DNA of 64,000 nt, taken from Veillonella nakazawae (lineage in GTDB: Bacteria > Bacillota > Negativicutes > Veillonellales > Veillonellaceae). The notes under the pieces were generated by a model. It worked only from the letters and a program-made list of their open reading frames with translations. It did not search any database and was not told the DNA's origin. The stretch covers positions 1,360,001 to 1,424,000 of the forward strand of contig NZ_AP022321.1 of assembly GCF_013393365.1 (NCBI RefSeq), read 5' to 3'. The position numbers and the translations under genes are program-made. Each line of letters opens with the position of its first letter. Position 1 is the first letter of the stretch. Below, piece after piece: positions 33,301 through 42,851 of this stretch.

Positions 33301-33585
33301 ATTAAGACCTACTTGGCCACCTAATGTAGCCAATAAGCCCCAAGGGCGTTCTTTTTTGATTACTTCTGTTACGAATTCAAGACTAATTGGTTCTACATAT
33401 ACGCGGTCTGCAATATCTGTATCAGTCATAATTGTAGCAGGATTGGAGTTAACCAATACTACTTTATAACCTTCTTCACGAAGGGAACGGCATGCTTGTG
33501 TACCAGCATAGTCAAACTCTGCAGCTTGGCCGATAATAATTGGACCAGAACCAATTACAAGCACTTTTTTTGCTTCTGTGGTCAT
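30385..33585 (-). CDS. carB: Carbamoyl-phosphate synthase large subunit
   Basis: Makes carbamoyl phosphate from bicarbonate, ammonia (from CarA) and two ATP. The 1066 residues are full length, with two homologous ATP-grasp halves beginning [23 protein letters not shown] and [23 protein letters not shown], and a C-terminal allosteric domain from about residue 930 ([19 protein letters not shown]). The protein lies 1 bp after carA and upstream of pyrK, so this copy serves pyrimidine synthesis. Confidence 0.97.
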   Translation of the reverse strand: MTTEAKKVLVIGSGPIIIGQAAEFDYAGTQACRSLREEGYKVVLVNSNPATIMTDTDIADRVYVEPISLEFVTEVIKKERPWGLLATLGGQVGLNMAVQLSEAGVLEEYGVKLLGTTLEAIKQAEDRELFKEAMKEINQPVPESDIFNDLEEAVAFANRIGYPIIIRPAYTLGGTGGGIAHNEDEMYEITRRGLKLSPIHQILAERSVAGWKEIEYEVMRDSADNCIIVCNMENIDPVGVHTGDSIVVAPSQTLNDIQYQMLRTASVEIIRYLKIEGGCNVQYALNPNSNEYIVIEVNPRVSRSSALASKATGYPIAKVAAKIAVGMTLDQITNAVTGETKACFEPTLDYVVTKFPRWPFEKFNLADRTLGTQMKATGEVMAIDRSLEGSLLKAIRSLEIGLDHIELKKISHESMEQLIERLHLVDDERIYVVAEALRKGISVEKIHYITKIDTFFIEKIKNIVNVEKALVEHGLTEEVLRKAKRYSFTDSVIARYANTTVEDVRAKRKEWNILPTYKYVDTCAAEFESKTPYYYSAYAQEDEVKPLGEKSVVVLGSGPIRIGQGVEFDYCSVHSSWALRKAGYQSIMINNNPETVSTDFDISDSLYFEPLTVDDVMEIIDKEKPAGVIAQFGGQTAINLAGPLAKRGVKILGTSVDSIDMAEDRERFDELLAKLGIPRPVGALVTSDEEAQAAAKNLKYPLIVRPSYVLGGRAMEIVYNDKELDVYMKEAVVASKEHPVLIDRYMVGMEVEVDAISDGTDVCIPGIMEQIERAGVHSGDSMAVYPAQHLSQELINQIVDYTRRIAVGLNVKGVLNIQYIVADGELNVIEVNPRSSRTVPFISKVTGINMVEYATRIALGESLKDLGLPLGLVPNKPYVAVKAPVFSFSKMGLVEIALGPEMKSTGEVMGIGRTYSEALFKAINGANMRIPEDGTILMTVADRDKEEASQLAKGFIELGYHIEATGGTGKYFKEHGIDCKVVNKISEGDDNCADHIRQDKVDLVLNTLTAGKRPEREGFQLRRLAVEMGTPCLTSLDTAREVLRVVANRKDDANYNVEALQDFELE

Positions 33586-33586
33586 A

Positions 33587-34654
33587 TTATTTTCCCTTTC
33601 TCATTAAGTCTTCAAATTCGTCAAATAAATATAGATTATCAGTAGGTCCTGGGGACGCTTCTGGGTGATATTGTACAGAGAAAATAGGCAATTCTTTATG
33701 GCGCATACCTTCTACAGTGCCATCATTTACACTGCGATGTGTAATTTCTACAAAATCTGGCAAGGAAGTATCATCTACTGCATAGCCATGGTTTTGAGAT
33801 GTAATATATACACGGCCTGTACGTAAATCTTGTACTGGATGGTTAGAGCCACGGTGACCAAACTTCAATTTAAATGTTGTACCACCATAGGCTTGTGCCA
33901 ATACTTGATGGCCCATGCAAATGCCGAAGATAGGTTTTTTACCGAACAATTTCTTTACCTCTTCTACAGCATAGCCAAGATCTTGAGGGTCTCCAGGGCC
34001 GTTGGATAAGAATACACCATCTGGATTTGCTGCTAACACATCTTCAGCCTTAGCATCTGCAGGGAACACTGTTAATCGGCAACCAGCTGCTTCTAAAGAA
34101 CGAAGGATATTTTCCTTTACACCATAGTCCATTACAGCTACATGGAACTCTGCATTTTTATCGCCACGCATACCTTGCCATTTTGTAGTTACACGCATAA
34201 CTTGATCTGTTGGCAAGTCTTGTTTAAATAATTTTTGGATATCTTCCATAGGGTAATCAGAACGTACAAGTACGCCTTTCATTACACCATGATTACGAAG
34301 AACACGTGTAATAGCACGTGTATCTACATCATAAAGGCAAGGGATTCCGTGTAAACGAAGATACTCACTAAATAGGCCTTCATTTTGCCAGTTAGATGGG
34401 AAATCACACAGTTCGCCTACGATAAAGCCTTTACAATATGGTTTAGGACCTTGAGTAATAGCATTCAATGTACCATAATTACCAATCAAAGGATATGTTA
34501 ATGTAATAATTTGATCTGCATAGGACGGGTCAGTCAAGATTTCTTGATACCCTGTCATACCTGTGTTAAATACAACTTCCCCTAATGTAGGAGCGCCACC
34601 TAATAAGGAACCTTCAAACACGGAACCATCTTCAAGAACTAACTTGCCTTTCAT
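33587..34654 (-). CDS. carA: Carbamoyl-phosphate synthase small (glutaminase) subunit
   Basis: Hydrolyses glutamine and channels ammonia to CarB. In 355 residues, the N-terminal domain [19 protein letters not shown] is followed by a class I glutamine amidotransferase with FLSNGPGDP, the nucleophile Cys in [11 protein letters not shown] and the His-Glu pair in [12 protein letters not shown]. The ATG overlaps the pyrC stop (TAATG). Confidence 0.97.
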   Translation of the reverse strand: MKGKLVLEDGSVFEGSLLGGAPTLGEVVFNTGMTGYQEILTDPSYADQIITLTYPLIGNYGTLNAITQGPKPYCKGFIVGELCDFPSNWQNEGLFSEYLRLHGIPCLYDVDTRAITRVLRNHGVMKGVLVRSDYPMEDIQKLFKQDLPTDQVMRVTTKWQGMRGDKNAEFHVAVMDYGVKENILRSLEAAGCRLTVFPADAKAEDVLAANPDGVFLSNGPGDPQDLGYAVEEVKKLFGKKPIFGICMGHQVLAQAYGGTTFKLKFGHRGSNHPVQDLRTGRVYITSQNHGYAVDDTSLPDFVEITHRSVNDGTVEGMRHKELPIFSVQYHPEASPGPTDNLYLFDEFEDLMRKGK

Positions 34655-35940
34655 TATAAGACTACGCCCTCCTTCATAACTACTTTGCCATCAACTACTG
34701 TGAGTTTGGCCTTACCGGTAACAGTCATACCATCAAATGGGCTGACTTTGCCTTTTGTATAGAATTTATTGCGATCTACTGTCCACTCTTCAGTTGTTGA
34801 GAATACAGTAATGTCTGCTGATTTACCAACTTCAAGAACACCTGCATCAAGGCGCATTAATTCAGCTGGACGTGTACTCATATAGTATACAACTTGGTCG
34901 ATGCTAAGTTTATCTGGACCATATGCATTAGTAATAACCGCTGCCAAAGATGTTTCGAGACCACTGAAACCATTTGGTGCACAGCAGAACTCATGGTCTT
35001 TTTCTTCATACGCATGTGGTGCATGGTCTGTAATAATTGCATCAATTGTGCCATCTTTCAAGCCTTCTAATAATGCTTGGCGATGATCTTCGGATCGAAT
35101 TGGAGGAGCCATTTTGAACGCTGGGTTATATTCGCGTAAATATTCATCTGTGAAAGATAAATGTTGGCTTGTAACTTCACATGTTACATTAAGACCTTTT
35201 GCTTTTGCACGACGAACCATATCCACAGTATTTTTACTACTTACGTGAGCAATATGAATGTGACCACCTGTCATTTCAGACAACAAGATGTCACGAGCAA
35301 CAGCCAAATCTTCAGCTACTGCAGGACGACCAATAACACCTAATTCATAGGAAACGATACCTTCATGCATATGACCATTTTTAGTCAATGTAATGTCTTC
35401 TGCATGGTCGATAACCATTTTATTGAACATGGAGGAGTATTCTAAGGCACGACGCATAAACGCGGCATTTTCTACATAGTGACCATCATCAGAGAAGGCT
35501 ACTACACCGGCTTCTGCCATATCTCCCATTTCAGCAAGTTCTTTACCTTCAAGGCCTTTGGATACAGCACCAATAAATTCTACTTTCACAACGCCAGTGA
35601 GTTCAGCCTGTTTTTGTAAACCTCTTACGAGTGCAGCATTATCTACAACTGGGTTTGTATTAGCCATAGTGACTACACGTGTAAAACCACCAGCGGCAGC
35701 CGCTTGTGTACCAGAGTGGAAATCTTCTTTAGCTTCTTGGCCTGGTTCACGCAAATGTGTGTGAATATCGATAAGACCAGGTGCTACGATAAGACCTGTT
35801 GCATCATATACTTCAGCGCCTTCAGCACTTAAGTTTTGACCGATGGCTGCAATTTTACCATCTTTTACGAGAACGTCTGCTACTTCGTTTTGTTTTTTTG
35901 CCGGATTAACTACCGTACCATTTTTAATAAGCAAGCTCAC
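34654..35940 (-). CDS. pyrC: Dihydroorotase
   Basis: Cyclises carbamoyl aspartate to dihydroorotate. About 428 residues from a GTG at 35940; GGAGG lies 7 nt before it, and the sequence then reads SLLIKNGTVVNP. Metal ligands are visible in IDIHTHLREPGQ, DHAED, HIAHVSS and the catalytic TDHAPHAYEEK, the pattern of class I dihydroorotases. It overlaps the pyrB end by 17 bp. Confidence 0.95.
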   Translation of the reverse strand: MSLLIKNGTVVNPAKKQNEVADVLVKDGKIAAIGQNLSAEGAEVYDATGLIVAPGLIDIHTHLREPGQEAKEDFHSGTQAAAAGGFTRVVTMANTNPVVDNAALVRGLQKQAELTGVVKVEFIGAVSKGLEGKELAEMGDMAEAGVVAFSDDGHYVENAAFMRRALEYSSMFNKMVIDHAEDITLTKNGHMHEGIVSYELGVIGRPAVAEDLAVARDILLSEMTGGHIHIAHVSSKNTVDMVRRAKAKGLNVTCEVTSQHLSFTDEYLREYNPAFKMAPPIRSEDHRQALLEGLKDGTIDAIITDHAPHAYEEKDHEFCCAPNGFSGLETSLAAVITNAYGPDKLSIDQVVYYMSTRPAELMRLDAGVLEVGKSADITVFSTTEEWTVDRNKFYTKGKVSPFDGMTVTGKAKLTVVDGKVVMKEGVVL

Positions 35941-36874
35941 TACCGTCACCTCCGATAATAGTTAAGTACAATACAGCCATACGTACAGCTACGCCATTAC
36001 GTACCTGTTCTTGAATTACGGATTGATCAGAATATGCTACATCTGGTGCAATTTCTAGGCCACGGTTCATAGGACCTGGATGCATTACCATCACATCATC
36101 TTTAGCCAATTTCAATACATCATTGTTAATACCAAAGATACGTGCATATTCTCTATTTGTAGGATACAACGCAGAATGAATACGTTCTAATTGAATGCGA
36201 AGTACGTTAATCACATCTGCATCAGCCACTGCTTCACGAATATCGTGGTGTACGGTAACACCTAATTTTTCGAGCTCTGGATATACCATAGTACGAGGAC
36301 CAGCCAAATGTACTTTAGCACCCATTTTTGTAAGGCCATAAATATTAGATCTTGCTACACGGCTATGCATAATATCGCCTAGAATAACAACTTTTAGACC
36401 TTCAATGGATTCTTTTTTCTCTAAAATGGAGTACATATCTAATAATGCTTGTGTTGGATGTTCATGAGCGCCGTCACCAGCATTGATGATGATAGGATCT
36501 ACTGCTTTTGTGGCATATAGAGGAGCCCCTTCTGCACTATGACGCATTACGATAGCATCTGTGCCCATATAGGATAATGTTAGCAAAGTATCACGGAAGC
36601 TTTCACCTTTACCCATGGAAGAACCACTAGGAGAAAGATTAATAACGTCAGCCCCTAAATATTTGCCGGCCAATTCAAAGGAACTACGGGTACGAGTACT
36701 TGGCTCCATAAAGAGGTTAACAATAGATTTCCCCTTTAAAAGTGGAACCTTCTTGTCATCAGAAAGAACGATTTTTTTCATTTTTTTTGCCACATTTAAA
36801 ATCAATTTGATTTCTTCAGGTGACACATTTTGCAAACCTAATAAATGTTTGCCTTTTAGGCTAACTTGTCCCAT
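35924..36874 (-). CDS. pyrB: Aspartate carbamoyltransferase catalytic subunit
   Basis: Joins carbamoyl phosphate and aspartate, the committed step of pyrimidine synthesis. The 316 residues have the carbamoyl-phosphate site MEPSTRTRSSFELA, the GEHPTQALLD-type segment DGAHEHPTQALLD and the C-terminal VMHPGPMNRGLEI. No regulatory subunit pyrI is present; control appears to be by the upstream attenuator. TTAGGAGGAAATC precedes the ATG. Confidence 0.96.
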   Translation of the reverse strand: MGQVSLKGKHLLGLQNVSPEEIKLILNVAKKMKKIVLSDDKKVPLLKGKSIVNLFMEPSTRTRSSFELAGKYLGADVINLSPSGSSMGKGESFRDTLLTLSYMGTDAIVMRHSAEGAPLYATKAVDPIIINAGDGAHEHPTQALLDMYSILEKKESIEGLKVVILGDIMHSRVARSNIYGLTKMGAKVHLAGPRTMVYPELEKLGVTVHHDIREAVADADVINVLRIQLERIHSALYPTNREYARIFGINNDVLKLAKDDVMVMHPGPMNRGLEIAPDVAYSDQSVIQEQVRNGVAVRMAVLYLTIIGGDGSELAY

Positions 36875-36897
36875 GATTTCCTCCTAACTCACGTAAC

Positions 36898-36928
36898 AAA
36901 AAAGACCTTTTGCCCAGGGCAAAAGGTC
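36898..36928 (-). terminator. Attenuator terminator of the pyr operon
   Basis: On the minus strand GACCTTTTGCC / GGCAAAAGGTC (36928-36904) forms a very stable stem followed by TTTTTTG, only 24 nt before the pyrB start. Position between promoter and first gene marks it as a conditional terminator. Confidence 0.9.
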
Positions 36929-36939
36929 AAATAGTTTGC

Positions 36940-37000
36940 ACAAAGAAGCCCTTATGGGGCGCTTCAACTATATTCCTTTCTCAGCCTCTCTGGACTAAAT
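36940..37000 (-). promoter_or_regulatory. PyrR-binding leader RNA of the pyr operon
   Basis: On the minus strand AGTCCAGAGAGGCT (36996-36983) matches the conserved loop of PyrR-bound anti-antiterminator RNAs (consensus ARUCCNGNGAGGYU). By analogy with Bacillus, PyrR with UMP would stabilise this hairpin and let the downstream terminator form, switching the operon off. The pyrR gene is not in the window. Confidence 0.85.
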
Positions 37001-37057
37001 TAAAAGGTTTTGTAATATGCAATGGTCTCTCGTACCATGGATGCATTTTCTTTATTT

Positions 37058-37086
37058 ATTGTACTGAATCTGCCCTTGAAAGTCAA
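37058..37086 (-). promoter_or_regulatory. pyr operon promoter
   Basis: On the minus strand TTGACT (37086-37081) and TACAAT (37063-37058) are 17 bp apart. Start would be near 37051, giving a leader of about 175 nt that contains the PyrR site and attenuator. Confidence 0.8.
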
Positions 37087-37114
37087 TGTGAAAGCAAAAG
37101 TTCATAAGTATTTT

Positions 37115-37150
37115 AAAAAGAGGACAAAACCTCAAAAGTGGCTTGTCCTC
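37115..37150 (-). terminator. Terminator of the long helical protein gene
   Basis: On the minus strand GAGGACAA and TTGTCCTC arms flank a 15-nt loop and are followed by TTTTT. It lies about 77 nt past the stop codon and just upstream of the pyr promoter. Confidence 0.75.
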
Positions 37151-37226
37151 TCTATACTTCACCAATTGTTTCCTTATAATCAATCTATAATTAGAGACAA
37201 ATAATTTTCATTATTATAAGCTAATA

Positions 37227-40200
37227 TTACTGACCCATAGGATATAATTTTGGTGGATTTTGATCATCATTTTGTTGACCTTGCTGTGAACTATAAGGAG
37301 CTTGACTTTGTTGACCATCAGTCATTGGATTTTGCTGTGCATATTGTTGATTTTGTTGTGGTTGCCGTTGGTCACGACGACGTGTATTTTGAGATGCAGT
37401 CGGTCTAGGTTTAGTCAACTCATCAATAGATACAGCATTTGGAATAGTTACACTTGGTGTATCCTCATGTACATCATCAAGTTCGCCGAAGGAAGGTCCT
37501 GTTTTAGCAGCTTGTGCTGCCTTACGTTCTGCCTCAATTTGTTGACGTGCAAGTTCTGCGCGACGACGAGCATTTTCTTGCTGTTCTTTGACACGTTGAA
37601 TCGCTTCAGCTCGCTCTTTTGCTTTACGTTCAACTTCGGCTTGCGCAAGAGCTTGCTGACGTGCTTCTTCCGCCTTACGTTCCGCTTCTAAGTGAGCTTG
37701 GTAACGTTCTTCAGCAATGCGTTTTGCCTCTGCCGCTTGGCGTTCAGCCTCTGCACGTTCTGCAGCCAATCTAACTTGCTCTGCTTTACGTGCCTCAGCA
37801 GCTATACGTACTTCTTCGGCTTTTCGCGCTTCTTCTGCTCGTCTAGCCTCTTCTATACGGCGTGCTTCCTCTGCTCTACGAACCTCTTCTGCACGTTTTG
37901 CTTCCGCTGCAATTCGGGCTTCCTCTGCCTTACGAAGTTCTTCTGCTCGTTTTGCTTCTGCTGCAATTCGAGCTTCCTCTGCTTTACGCAATTCTTCCTG
38001 ACGTTTTGCTTCAGCAGCAACGCGAGCTTCTTCAGCTTTACGAGCCGCTTCAAGTCGTTCTTGCTCGGCCTTGCGTTGTGCCTCAAGTCTAGCTGCTTCT
38101 AAACGACGTGCTTCTTCTGCGCGGCGTGCTTCTTCTGCCATACGAGCTTCTTCAGCTTTACGGGCAGCTTCAATTCTTGCCTCTTCAGCCTTACGCGCTT
38201 CTTCTGCACGTTTAGCCTCTGCTGCAACACGAGCTTCCTCTGCTTTACGGGCCGCTTCGATTCTTGCCTCCTCAGCCTTTCTTGCTTCTTCTGCACGACG
38301 TGCTTCTTCAGCTTTTCTTGCAGCTTCAATACGTTGTGCTTCTAATGCTGCTTTTGCTTCTGCCGCTTTACGAGCATCTTCTTGACGTTTCGCTTCTAAC
38401 GCAGCCTGTTCAGCTGCACGTTGTGCTTCTAATGCCGCTTTCGCCTCTGCAGCTTTACGTGCTTCTTCTGCGCGGCGTGCCTCTAATGCTTCTTGTTCTG
38501 CTTTTCGCTGTGCTTCTAAACGCACTTTCGCTTCAGCTGCTAAGCGTTCTTCTTCAGCTTTTTTTGCCCCTAACGCTGCCTTTTCTGCTGCCCGTTGTGC
38601 TTCAAATCGAGCCTTGGCTTCTGCGGCTTGTCTAGCTTCTTCAGCTTTACGAGCGGCTTCAATACGAGCTGCTTCTATTCTACGCTCTTCTTCAAGACGT
38701 TTCGATTCTGCCGCTACACGAGCTTCCTCCGCTTTACGGGCCGCTTCTAAACGATCCGCCTCAGCCTTTCTTGCAGCTTCAATACGCGCCATTTCTGCTT
38801 TACGTTCTTCTTCGGCCTTACGTGCTTCAGCTACTTTTCGATCAAGCTCAGCTTTTCTTTCAGCTTCTAGTCGTTTAGCTTCTTCTGCTTGGCGCATTTC
38901 TTCAGCTTTTTTAGCTTCTAATGCAGCTTTTTCTTTTGCAGCTTGTACTTCTTGAGCCGCCTTCAATTCAGCAGCTTTGCGATCAGCTTCAGCTTTTTCT
39001 GCCATTTTACGCTCAATTTCAGCATGTTTAGCTTCTGCAGCCTTGCGTGCCATTTCTGCTTTTTCAGCAGCTAATTTAGCTTCTTCTGCTTTTTTACGAG
39101 CTAATGTTTCCTCCGCTTCTTTTGATTTTTTAAGTTGAGCTTCTTTTTTAGCTTCAGCAGCTGCTTTATCACTTAACTTTTTAGTTTCTTCATGAGCGAT
39201 ATTCTCTGCCTGCTTACTAGGTGTCAATGTGGTTTTTGTAGTATCTACAGTACCTTTATTGCTATCTTTACTACCTATAGGGCCTACCGGAATTTGCGTA
39301 GTCCCTTGAGTTGGATGACCTAAACTATCTTTTACATCCTTAGGAACATTAACAGCAATAGTTTGATGTTTTTGTGGATTCGCAAGAGATTCAGGAATTA
39401 ACAAGAACCGTATCGGCAAGTTAGATGCCCCTGCAGGCATAAAGTTTAATGTTAATAAATCACCTGCGTTATAGTTACCCATGATGCGACTATCTAAAAT
39501 AGTTCCATCCCCAAGTGCAGAGATACCATCAGCACCGCCAATATGATAGGTTCGTGTATCTGTTTGACCGCGACGAGCACCTTGTTGGTGTAATGCTTTC
39601 ACCGTAAAGGAACCAGAATAGGGACCACCAAGAGGGTTAAAATACAATCTAAATGGTTCATTACCTTTTGTAGGAATTTTTAAAGTATATGAAACACCAT
39701 AGTTACCACGGTCACGAACAAATGCTTTATTTTGCATTTCGTCTACACCGTTGATAAACATATCTTCACGGTCATTACCGATTTCTACAAAAGCACCACC
39801 TAATGTCGTATCAAATGGTGTAGTAACCTCCATATTACGCTTAGACCCAGTATAGGTACCACGCAACTGAATCTCATCAATAGGCAAATTTTTCGCCCAA
39901 TGAGATGCATCTACAGCATCCATCCCCATAGGCAACATCATAACACGAGCAAAGATTGGTGCCTCTGTTTTAATATCTACGATACCGGTAAATAATGCAT
40001 CTCGATATACTGGTGTATTTTCCAAATCACTAAAGATTAATTGGCGCCCTTGTGGCGGAATACTTAGCGAATATAAAGGTCTCGCATTGGGACTTTCATC
40101 TAAAGGATGCTCTAAGTCCTTCCGGGATAAATCACGACCAGCAGCGAAATAATCTGGTGTGGCCACAGATTTCAACTGTCTCATCACATGAACAGTATTG

Positions 40201-40514
40201 GGATACGCCGATTGATTCTCCAATACGATAGCAATCTTATGGGGCTGATCCATTTCATTTACATGGTAAAAATAGATACGACCATTTCCATTAATTGTAC
40301 CTGCACTAAGTGTACCACCTACTGGTCCTACATATTCAGGGCTATCTGATAGTAGCAATGTATCCGTTTGAGACACCAAACTTGGTGGCAACGGAGAAAA
40401 CTGAAAATATCCAATTGATTGTAAATCTATATCACGAGCCTCTACATGGCCTGTAAGAGCAGCCATGGCGGCCATCGCTGCGGCTACACAATATTTTGAT
40501 TTATAAGAAAACAT
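37227..40514 (-). CDS. Large exported protein with long Ala/Glu/Lys/Arg helical repeat region
   Basis: The 1095-residue protein has a signal peptide (about residues 1-26, ending GHVEA). A globular beta-rich domain of about 380 residues follows, which I do not recognise (DSPEYVGPVGGTLSAGTINGNGRIYFY-type sequence). A linker leads to about 540 residues (about 450-990) of TolA-like helical repeats built on units such as RKAEEARIAAEAK. The C-terminal tail of about 100 residues is Gln/Asn/Pro-rich and ends YPMGQ. There is no LPXTG motif, C-terminal membrane helix or SLH domain, so how it is held at the cell surface is unclear. If the helix is continuous it would be roughly 80 nm long. It is monocistronic with its own terminator; whiA lies upstream. 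Confidence 0.8.
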   Translation of the reverse strand: MFSYKSKYCVAAAMAAMAALTGHVEARDIDLQSIGYFQFSPLPPSLVSQTDTLLLSDSPEYVGPVGGTLSAGTINGNGRIYFYHVNEMDQPHKIAIVLENQSAYPNTVHVMRQLKSVATPDYFAAGRDLSRKDLEHPLDESPNARPLYSLSIPPQGRQLIFSDLENTPVYRDALFTGIVDIKTEAPIFARVMMLPMGMDAVDASHWAKNLPIDEIQLRGTYTGSKRNMEVTTPFDTTLGGAFVEIGNDREDMFINGVDEMQNKAFVRDRGNYGVSYTLKIPTKGNEPFRLYFNPLGGPYSGSFTVKALHQQGARRGQTDTRTYHIGGADGISALGDGTILDSRIMGNYNAGDLLTLNFMPAGASNLPIRFLLIPESLANPQKHQTIAVNVPKDVKDSLGHPTQGTTQIPVGPIGSKDSNKGTVDTTKTTLTPSKQAENIAHEETKKLSDKAAAEAKKEAQLKKSKEAEETLARKKAEEAKLAAEKAEMARKAAEAKHAEIERKMAEKAEADRKAAELKAAQEVQAAKEKAALEAKKAEEMRQAEEAKRLEAERKAELDRKVAEARKAEEERKAEMARIEAARKAEADRLEAARKAEEARVAAESKRLEEERRIEAARIEAARKAEEARQAAEAKARFEAQRAAEKAALGAKKAEEERLAAEAKVRLEAQRKAEQEALEARRAEEARKAAEAKAALEAQRAAEQAALEAKRQEDARKAAEAKAALEAQRIEAARKAEEARRAEEARKAEEARIEAARKAEEARVAAEAKRAEEARKAEEARIEAARKAEEARMAEEARRAEEARRLEAARLEAQRKAEQERLEAARKAEEARVAAEAKRQEELRKAEEARIAAEAKRAEELRKAEEARIAAEAKRAEEVRRAEEARRIEEARRAEEARKAEEVRIAAEARKAEQVRLAAERAEAERQAAEAKRIAEERYQAHLEAERKAEEARQQALAQAEVERKAKERAEAIQRVKEQQENARRRAELARQQIEAERKAAQAAKTGPSFGELDDVHEDTPSVTIPNAVSIDELTKPRPTASQNTRRRDQRQPQQNQQYAQQNPMTDGQQSQAPYSSQQGQQNDDQNPPKLYPMGQ
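37540..39170. repeat. Degenerate coding repeats (Ala/Glu/Lys/Arg helix)
   Basis: The DNA encoding the helical region is built from imperfect 18-36 bp units (plus-strand reading such as GCTTCTTCTGC or CTTTACG repeated many times). Units differ by synonymous and a few coding changes. This compositional bias creates several long Ala/Ser/Leu/Arg-rich open frames in other frames that are not genes. Repeat number probably varies between strains. Confidence 0.8.
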
Positions 40515-40526
40515 ATATTAATACCT

Positions 40527-41474
40527 CTATATTTCTTCAAGCCCCATAGGGTCATACGTAAGTGCTAATGCTTCGATTTTCTTTAAACGATGTCCAATAC
40601 CCGACTTAGATAATTCGCCATCCATCAATTCTTCAAGTTCTTTCAGACTCGCTTCTGGATTGTCCCATCTCAATCTTGCTACAATCCGCAACTTTTCAGG
40701 CAATTCATCAATACCAATTTCTCTATCGATAATTCGAATAGCCTTTACCTGGCGTACTGCAGCATCTACAACCTTTTGCAAATTTGCAGTCTCACAGTTT
40801 ACTTGTCGATTAATTTGATTTCGCACAGTTTTCATTATGCGCACGTTTTCAAATTCCATCAGTGCTGATTGAGCACCCATAATTTGCAAACAACTCGTTA
40901 CAGCGTCCCCTTCTTTAAGATATACTACATACTCTTCCTTACGCTCAGTCAAACCTGCATGAATATGAAATAACCGCAATACATGTATAATTTCCTTTGC
41001 AAAATTCTCATTCCCCGTCATAAACTCGAGATGATAATCACTTTGTGGCTTATTAACAGAGCCACCGCCTAAAAAGGCACCCCGTAAAAAAGCACGTCGT
41101 GCCTCCATAGATTTAAGCCAACTACGAGGAATTTGTTCAGTTACAGGCCATAAAGCAAGATCTTCTAACGCCTGTCGCCCTTCTATAGATGGCTCTACAG
41201 ATAAAGTATACATATTTTTCTTGCGTAAGTTTAGCCCTTGTCGTACTAATACATTGGTAGGTAATTCATATTGTTTTTTTAATATGCCTAACAAGCGACG
41301 AGCTACTGCATTATTTGCAGTAGCCAATCTAATACCAACAGCACCCTTCATCCCCAGAATGATAGATCCACCCATGCGCAATAAGCAAGACGCTTCAATT
41401 TTCATGGCCAAATCTGCATCACTAGAGGATTCATATTGGCATAATTCATTTTTTACATCTTCAGCAAATGACAT
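40527..41474 (-). CDS. whiA: Sporulation/division regulator WhiA
   Basis: The 315 residues show the LAGLIDADG-homing-endonuclease-like N-terminal domain (RAFLRGAFLGGGSVNKP and YHLEFMTGNENFA) and a C-terminal helix-turn-helix (SLKELEELMDGELSKSGIGHRLKKIE), the WhiA layout. In non-sporulating Firmicutes WhiA affects division and chromosome segregation. It ends the conserved rapZ-yvcK-whiA run. Confidence 0.94.
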   Translation of the reverse strand: MSFAEDVKNELCQYESSSDADLAMKIEASCLLRMGGSIILGMKGAVGIRLATANNAVARRLLGILKKQYELPTNVLVRQGLNLRKKNMYTLSVEPSIEGRQALEDLALWPVTEQIPRSWLKSMEARRAFLRGAFLGGGSVNKPQSDYHLEFMTGNENFAKEIIHVLRLFHIHAGLTERKEEYVVYLKEGDAVTSCLQIMGAQSALMEFENVRIMKTVRNQINRQVNCETANLQKVVDAAVRQVKAIRIIDREIGIDELPEKLRIVARLRWDNPEASLKELEELMDGELSKSGIGHRLKKIEALALTYDPMGLEEI

Positions 41475-41489
41475 AGGTATCCCTTCTCA

Positions 41490-42839
41490 TTAATGATCAT
41501 CTCGTTGGAGATAGTACTCTAGGATATGTGGTTCAGTATCTGATTGCATAGCATGCACAATATCCATAATTACTTTACCTAACCGTTCAGGATCATGAAC
41601 AGCCGGCTTTTTAGGACTTATCAATGTAGCCCGAATCGTACGTATTCCTTTAGCTTGTAGCTTCTTAGTATCTAATACTACAGGCTCTGAACCTACAGCA
41701 CTATATTGTTCTACCATTTGAATTGGTAAAGGCCCATCGTTAGCAAGTACAGTATCTACAATGCCTTCACCACCATGTGCAATGAGAGCCTCCACATGAT
41801 CACTTAAGGTATAACCTGTAGTTTCACCAGGTTGAGTCATAACATTAGCAATGTAAATTTTATTTGCCTTACTAGCGCGTACATGAGATGCAATTTTATC
41901 AGTTAACAAATTCGGAATAATACTTGTATATAAGCTACCCGGTCCAAAGATGATAACATCTGCTTCATCGATAGCACGTAACGCAGCACCTTCTGGTTTT
42001 GGCTGTGCTGGCTCACTATACATATGGCGAATGCGTTTACCAGAATTAGGAATATTACTTTCACCTTCTACGATAGTACCATCGGTCATCTCCGCTACTA
42101 ATTTAATGAACTCAGTAGACGACGGAATTACACGACCTCGTACACGCAACAATTTACTAGCCGCTTCAAGCGCTTCCTCCACATCGCCATCATATACTTG
42201 AGCAAGTGCTGTGATAAAGAGGTTACCAAAACTATGCCCAGATAGCTCATTTTCCCCTTCAAAGCGATAACGGAAAAGATTTTCCATAACCCCTTCTTGT
42301 TCAGCTAATGCAATCAAGCAGTTTCTCAAATCGCCAGGAGCAATCATTTTAAAATCTTTACGCAAGCGTCCCGAGGAACCACCATCGTCAGCTACGGTTA
42401 CAATAGCAGACAAATTAGAGGTGTGTATTTTTAATCCACGTAATAAATTTGATAGCCCTGTACCACCTCCGATAACAACAATCTTAGGACCTTTATCGAG
42501 GCGTATATTTTGGAAAATAATATCCGACACCTTACTATCAGGATTAGGTAATACAGCACGAATAATCGTTTTAATAACCTTACTCGTACCGATTAACATT
42601 AAAACAGCGCCAATCGATAGTACAACAACGCCTACAGCAATGAGCACATTATAATTGTAAAAGCCCGTCATATTATAAGAAAAAGCTAATACAATATCTT
42701 CAAGAACGGCAAGCCATTGATAGTTAAACATCAACGAAATACCAATGATTAAAAGACCTACACCACAACTAAAAAGGGCAAGCCAACGTTTTATATTTAG
42801 GCCCGGAATAAGCCACCGAAACCATCTTTTTCGCAACAT
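41490..42839 (-). CDS. yvcK: YvcK/gluconeogenesis factor with N-terminal membrane extension
   Basis: From about residue 117 the protein is a normal YvcK (KIVVIGGGTGLSNLLRGLK, then TVADDGGSSGRLRKDF and FGPGSLYTSIIPNLL). YvcK binds UDP-sugars and influences cell-wall synthesis and growth on gluconeogenic carbon. The first 115 residues add two membrane helices (about 18-40 and 65-85), giving 449 residues against about 320 in B. subtilis. The enzyme core would be anchored on the cytoplasmic side of the inner membrane. It lies between rapZ and whiA. Confidence 0.92.
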   Translation of the reverse strand: MLRKRWFRWLIPGLNIKRWLALFSCGVGLLIIGISLMFNYQWLAVLEDIVLAFSYNMTGFYNYNVLIAVGVVVLSIGAVLMLIGTSKVIKTIIRAVLPNPDSKVSDIIFQNIRLDKGPKIVVIGGGTGLSNLLRGLKIHTSNLSAIVTVADDGGSSGRLRKDFKMIAPGDLRNCLIALAEQEGVMENLFRYRFEGENELSGHSFGNLFITALAQVYDGDVEEALEAASKLLRVRGRVIPSSTEFIKLVAEMTDGTIVEGESNIPNSGKRIRHMYSEPAQPKPEGAALRAIDEADVIIFGPGSLYTSIIPNLLTDKIASHVRASKANKIYIANVMTQPGETTGYTLSDHVEALIAHGGEGIVDTVLANDGPLPIQMVEQYSAVGSEPVVLDTKKLQAKGIRTIRATLISPKKPAVHDPERLGKVIMDIVHAMQSDTEPHILEYYLQRDDH

Positions 42840-42851
42840 ATGAACCCCTAT

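Noticed and set aside
37692..38955. Long plus-strand and alternative-frame ORFs rich in Ala, Ser, Leu or Arg
   Set aside because: They arise from the repetitive codon pattern of the helical region of the 1095-residue protein and have no ribosome binding sites or recognisable domains.
37540..39170. Possible CRISPR-like or tandem non-coding repeats
   Set aside because: The units are imperfect, contiguous, in frame and encode a helix; there are no spacers of constant length.
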